DNA from: Phycisphaerae bacterium
GTDB taxonomy: Bacteria; Planctomycetota; Phycisphaerae; Sedimentisphaerales; Anaerobacaceae
Length of the DNA: 64,000 nucleotides
Assembly (NCBI GenBank): GCA_030601745.1
Contig: JAUWBI010000004.1
Span: forward strand, 20,147 to 84,146
Reading direction: 5' to 3'
The notes below the pieces were generated by a model. That model searched no databases and was not told the origin of the DNA. It worked only from the letters and a program-made list of their open reading frames with translations. Each line of letters opens with the position of its first letter. Within the stretch, counting starts at the first letter, position 1. The translations under genes were made by a program, and so were the position numbers. This document shows positions 63,056 to 64,000 of this stretch, in pieces.

Positions 63056-63088
63056 AATGACCTATTCTACATTCTAAAACTTGTCACT

Positions 63089-63400
63089 TCAACTGTGCTC
63101 AATCGTAATGACCCATTTTAACAAGGTCACGTTTGAAATTGGCTTTGTTTGGCTTTGTATTGGGTTTGTATTGGGTTTGTTTTCACAAAGTGTCCAATTA
63201 GATATATTTTCATAATCCTTTGTTAAGAAAGAAGATACGTTCATTTGAGCATTTAGCAAATTGGCTTTGATTGGGTTTGAATTGGGTTTGTTTTTACCAA
63301 GTGTCCAATTGGATTTATTTTCATAAACCGTTGTATTATATGGATTTACATTCATTTGACTTTTCAGGAAATTGGCTTTGTTTTGCATAAAAGAGCTGAT
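63089..63400. repeat. Repeat tract of 111-bp period, NKPN/NKANF type
   Basis: AAGTGTCCAATT recurs at 63188 and 63299, a period of 111 bases, and TTGGCTTTG and TGGGTTTG units surround it. On the minus strand it can be read as a protein full of NKANFLKSQMNVN and NKPNSNPI motifs. That is the usual appearance of an intergenic repeat family in this group, not a real gene. A 147-codon frame over it (63089-63532) is rejected. Confidence 0.65.
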
Positions 63401-63556
63401 TTGTAGAGGACTCTCTACAGATGTAGAGGGCAAGTTAGTTAAGAGTGAGCTAAAGTGCCTAAAGTGAACTAAAGTTGGATTCTCGATGCTCATGATTGGT
63501 AATTCCCCTAAGGGTTTTCCGTTTCGCTCCAAGACTATTTACGAACAATGATTTTT

Positions 63557-63598
63557 GGCGTGTCCAGCACCAAATTACGGCAGCAGCCTATTTGGTGC
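63557..63598. repeat. Palindromic repeat sharing an 18-mer with 31887-31904
   Basis: GGCGTGTCCAGCACCAAA (63557-63574) is the exact reverse complement of 31887-31904. GCACCAAA (63567-63574) and TTTGGTGC (63591-63598) form its palindrome. Confidence 0.55.
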
Positions 63599-63672
63599 GG
63601 GACGATTCGTGCGGTTCTCCGCTATATCTGGCGCCCCCCACAGGGAAAGGGGCAAGCTACTGGCGGGTTATC

Positions 63673-63705
63673 GTTTGCCTTCTGGCCCCTAAGGGGCAGG
63701 CAAAC
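63673..63705. repeat. Stem-loop with internal GCCCC/GGGGC pair
   Basis: GTTTGCC (63673-63679) pairs with GGCAAAC (63699-63705), and inside it GCCCC (63685-63689) pairs with GGGGC (63693-63697). No T-run follows. It belongs to the repeat-rich last kilobase. Confidence 0.55.
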
Positions 63706-63827
63706 ATATAGGTATTTTAACAGAAATCCAAACAAAAGTCAACTAAAAAACGGCAAAAAGATTAGCCACAGGGGATTAGTTAATTAGCGGATTAGTGGAT
63801 TGGTTAATTGGTGCTGGTTACGGGTTG

Positions 63828-63990
63828 CGAGTTACGAGTTACGAGTTACGAGTTGTGGGATGCGGGCGGAGGCCGCGTGGTTGGTGGGGGAGCCTTCGAC
63901 ACTTCGACAAGCTCCCTTCGGCAGGCTCAGGACAGGCAGTACAGGCAAGCTCAGGACAAGTTTTTTGTTTTCAGTTTGACAATTGCAACA
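63828..63990. repeat. GAGTTAC tandem tract and CTTCGACAAGCTC repeat
   Basis: GAGTTAC units repeat at about 63829-63855. CTTCGACAAGCTC and AGGCTCAGGACAGG, a widespread bacterial intergenic repeat, follow at about 63902-63960. No gene is supported between 63056 and 64000 apart from these repeats. Confidence 0.55.
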
Positions 63991-64000
63991 ATACTATATA

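Noticed and set aside
63089..63532. 147-codon minus-strand frame rich in NKPN motifs
   Set aside because: It is the translation of a 111-bp intergenic repeat, not a protein-like sequence.
1..64000. CRISPR array
   Set aside because: No regularly spaced direct repeats of 25-40 bases with unique spacers were seen; the repeats present are palindromic or short tandem types.

Overview
The window joins a phage-like integrated element (about 1 to 31.5 kb, left end outside the window) to an ordinary bacterial chromosome segment (about 31.5 to 64 kb). The host looks like a member of the Planctomycetota, most likely class Phycisphaerae. The signs are a PEP-CTERM protein, secreted proteins ending in short dockerin-like segments, a Tat-exported aldo/keto reductase-like protein next to a multihaem cytochrome lipoprotein, many short palindromic or tandem repeats at gene edges, and translated repeat tracts rich in NKANF and NKPN motifs. 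The taxonomic call is inference from gene style, not from a marker gene.

Element, 1-23961 (+ strand): one long, tightly packed late operon in which many genes overlap by TAATG. It holds a probable major capsid protein, a lectin-like protein, a small membrane protein, a beta-helix spike, a head-tail adaptor candidate, two paralogous nozzle-like proteins separated by a 47-codon gene, several small hypothetical proteins, two Pro/Arg-rich proteins, and a 3653-residue polyvalent protein. That giant protein carries an N6-adenine methylase, a Strawberry-notch-like helicase, an HExxH metallopeptidase and an LPD38-like C-terminal region. This order suggests a podovirus-like particle with a giant ejected protein.

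Element, 23942-31417: two small minus-strand genes are read from a promoter that lies back to back with the promoter of a PEP-CTERM gene. A large RCC1/beta-helix/dockerin-like secreted protein follows. These secreted proteins look like cargo rather than virion parts. Then come two terminators, a minus-strand pair of small membrane proteins, a promoter-plus-terminator unit that looks like a ~120-nt small RNA with interleaved inverted repeats, two tandem hairpin cassettes, a Cys-rich small gene and a tyrosine integrase. The integrase 3' end overlaps, in antisense, the start of a Tat-signal protein, so the right junction of the element is probably here.

Chromosome, 31.9-64 kb: a GH116 glycosidase, tRNA-Lys(UUU), an isocitrate dehydrogenase-family gene and signal peptidase I. 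Next is a lipid A / heptose cluster (lpxK, hldE, gmhA, gmhB with a membrane tail, a GT9 heptosyltransferase, a WaaP-like kinase, a GT4 glycosyltransferase, plsY). Then come the aldo/keto reductase-cytochrome pair, a NarL-type two-component system with cheD, a cupin, a MNT-type nucleotidyltransferase, gatCAB interrupted by a frameshifted GxxExxY gene, rpmB, rluB, a leucine-rich-repeat protein, a UbiA-family prenyltransferase, a HAD hydrolase, a coiled-coil membrane protein and nnrE. The last kilobase is repeats. The heptose genes together supply ADP-heptose, which the downstream transferases would add to lipopolysaccharide, so a Gram-negative outer membrane with heptose-containing LPS is expected.
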